A DNA stretch of 64,000 nucleotides from NCBI RefSeq assembly GCF_028389875.1, contig NC_084669.1, positions 32,352,567 through 32,416,566 of the forward strand. The letters are read 5' to 3'. The translations under genes and the position numbers were made by a program. The notes beneath the pieces were generated by a model, which was not told the DNA's origin, did no database searches, and was given only the letters and a program-made list of their open reading frames with translations. Positions within the stretch are counted from its first letter, which is position 1, and each line of letters begins with the position of its first letter. The stretch comes from Rhea pennata. Its lineage: Eukaryota > Chordata > Aves > Rheiformes > Rheidae. This document shows, one piece after another, positions 61,973 through 64,000 of this stretch.

Positions 61973-63305
61973 CGTATTTATAATTTGAGAGAGGATGTAG
62001 ATGACGTGCTTAAATCATAAGAGGAAGAAGCATTAGAGGGTAGAGTCAATGTGCAGAAGTTGACAGAAGTGTAAATTTAAATAAGCTTGTGACAAACTTT
62101 GTGAGGGCTTGATAAAAGCCAGAGGAGGTAATGGAGGACTTCAAAACTTTAGATTCTTCTGCAGTTGTGAATTTGCCTGCATGGATTGCATTTTCGTGTT
62201 AAAAGTTAATGTAGCTTAATCAGAAGAAAGACAGAGTGAGTTATAGTATGTTTGCCTTTTAGCTAAACTATATACTTTTTAAAGGGGATTTTATATTCCT
62301 GCTTTACATAATTTATCACTTTCTTGTATTTTCTCTTAATACAGACATTGGCAGATGAGAACATAAAACAAACCTGTTCAGCATTTGTTACTTCAGTCTG
62401 ATTAAGGACTGGGGAAAGGCTGTTTTGCTGTATTTTCTGCTAACTACTAAGCAGTGCTTAGGAGACACAGTAACTAAATCCAAGCAAATAAGCAATGGGA
62501 CTAATTTCTACTCCATTTTTGTTTGGTTTGGTTTTCAACTGAAATATAAAACTGTGTTCCTTCTGGCTCATGAGTGACAAAGATTCCATTGTATTTTTAC
62601 TCTCCAACAAAAGTAATGCCTATAGATACGGCTTATCCTTACTTAAGTTGGACATTAAAAGGCTATCTTTTTTGACTGAAGATGACTATTGGTGACTGCT
62701 GGAAGCATATAGTTATTTGTCACTGCTCTGTGACTTGTTTCCTTCAGATAAGCCTGAGCCAGTCCATACTTATGTCCAGGAATGCTGATTTTGAGCTACC
62801 TCACGCTGCTCTTAAGTAAACTATTTCTTTGCAAGTAGGTGTGCAATTGAAAGGTCCTGGCCTGTTTAAAACCAAAAAGTGCTCCTGAATTAAAAATAGA
62901 GTATTTATGTAATGTTCTTGTTTTCCCACATTTAAACTACAATTTTGATTATTTTAATAAATACCTTATATGTATTTCATATTGTATAAATCAGATACAA
63001 CTAGGAATATGTCAGACAAATATTACTCTATAAATAAAGGAGCACTTTTTTTTTCTCTCATAATTCTTTGTCATTATTAGTTAGAATTACTTTAAAGAAT
63101 GATAGCTTAAAGTGTTCTTCAACTGTGTGTGTTATGCTTCTTTTATAAGGACTTTTGGATAATATGGCTCCTTTTGCTTGGCTTACTTGCTAAGTAAGTT
63201 CATGTTTTAGGTTAGTTATTTCTTGATCTGTTTTAGAGTAACTTATCAATACTTACGTACCTGTTCAATAAAAGCATGATTTCCTGTAGATGAGCCTGCT
63301 GGTTT

Positions 63306-63334
63306 AAAAAAAAAAAAAAATATATATATATATA

Positions 63335-63365
<31 letters not shown>

Positions 63366-63373
63366 ATGTATGT
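63306..63373. repeat. Compound microsatellite A15-(TA)n-(TG)n-(TATG)n
   Basis: Fifteen A, then alternating TA, TG and TATG units, a pattern typical of microsatellites grown from a poly-A seed. Its purity suggests it is length-variable. Confidence 0.95.
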
Positions 63374-64000
63374 TGCTATCGTAAGAGAAAATGTTTGAAA
63401 CAAGTTCCTCAAAAAGAGTTCATTGATGTTTTGTTTGTCCTGCAACTAGCTGTGGTTGTGCTTTCATTCACTATGAGGTCCTTAAAATAATATTATTCTC
63501 TTTCATTATAAAATATACCCTAAAGATGTGGCAGTGAATTTGTTCATGTTTGACATCTAAATATGTCTGTGTATGTTAAGTTATTTTGGTTAGTTATGAC
63601 TTATACAATAAATGCAAATTGGTAGGTAATGAATAGGGCAACAGGTAAGGTTTTAAAAGTATTCTGGTTTGTATTTTTTTGTTTTTCCCTTTTCTGTTAT
63701 TGGTTCACTGACATTCCTTCCAAATTAGTGTAATTTCCACGTCGCTAAGAAAGCCAGGCATTTTGGCAAAAGCTTTATGCAGGCATGAAACACATGAACA
63801 ATATTTATAAAACTGTGGTATTTTGCAAAAAGTACAACATGTTGCTGTGATCTAAAGTATTACAAAATGTGTAGTACATTGTGCATAGAAGTTCAATTAT
63901 GTTTATAGGTAGTAACTTCATTCTGTGCTTTGTGATAAAGAATAATGATTTTTTTTTTGTCACACTGCTGCTTAAAATCTGCAGTTTCAAAGAGCTATAA

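Larger units (their letters stand above)
45728..64000 (+). other. BICC1: BICC1 intron 1 (5' part)
   Basis: Starts GTGAGGGCGGG. The first about 650 bases are still in the CpG island; after about 46.4 kb the sequence is AT-rich. No exon 2 sequence (the next BICC1 region starts around AAAEGKGRSGEDFF in mammals) is visible, so the intron is longer than 18 kb, in line with the very long first intron of mammalian BICC1. The sense strand favours T over A (56701-56760 has 31 T and 14 A; 62521-62580 has 23 T and 15 A). Several pure T tracts occur on the sense strand. Apart from the repeats listed separately I see no gene inside it. Confidence 0.8.

Noticed and set aside
1-64000. CRISPR arrays, operons, phage or other microbial systems
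   Set aside because: No spaced identical repeats, no dense collinear coding and no microbial genes; the window is vertebrate nuclear DNA with spliced genes and CR1 elements.

Overview
The window is vertebrate nuclear DNA, almost certainly from a bird. CR1 retrotransposon fragments are the main recognisable repeats. The two genes are vertebrate genes with canonical GT-AG introns, genes are sparse and introns long, and one element is a tRNA-Ile/CR1 composite SINE of a kind known from passerine birds. That SINE makes a passerine possible, but I cannot fix the species.

Layout. 1-12 kb: non-coding DNA upstream of the first gene, with one GC-richer block at about 5.5-5.85 kb that could be its distal promoter or 5' exon. 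12.02-17.02 kb: a complete three-coding-exon gene on + for a secreted protein of the NDNF (neuron-derived neurotrophic factor) family, about 553 residues. Its divergence from NDNF and its place beside BICC1 make it the NDNF-like paralogue (NDNFL). 17-44.6 kb: an intergenic stretch of about 28 kb with no recognisable gene. It holds three degraded CR1 copies, a diverged direct repeat of unknown family, two CTCF-like motifs and a GC-richer block. 44.6-46.4 kb: a strong CpG island carrying the TATA-less promoter and first coding exon of BICC1, which encodes an RNA-binding KH/SAM protein. 46.4-64 kb: the start of a very long BICC1 intron 1, T-rich on the sense strand, with poly-T tracts, a CR1 endonuclease-domain fragment, an isolated GC-rich block at 54.0-54.3 kb, the SINE, and microsatellites near the right end. 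The second BICC1 exon is not in the window.

The two genes point the same way, with about 28.5 kb from stop to start, and show no obvious functional link. NDNF proteins are extracellular modulators of growth-factor signalling; BICC1 is a cytoplasmic post-transcriptional regulator. Nearly all other open frames are chance frames in non-coding DNA or shadow frames in the GC-rich island. I found no operon, CRISPR array, phage or other microbial-type system. The most interesting items are the NDNF-family gene beside BICC1, the tRNA-Ile/CR1 SINE, the unidentified direct repeat, and an A/T strand-composition change around the BICC1 island.
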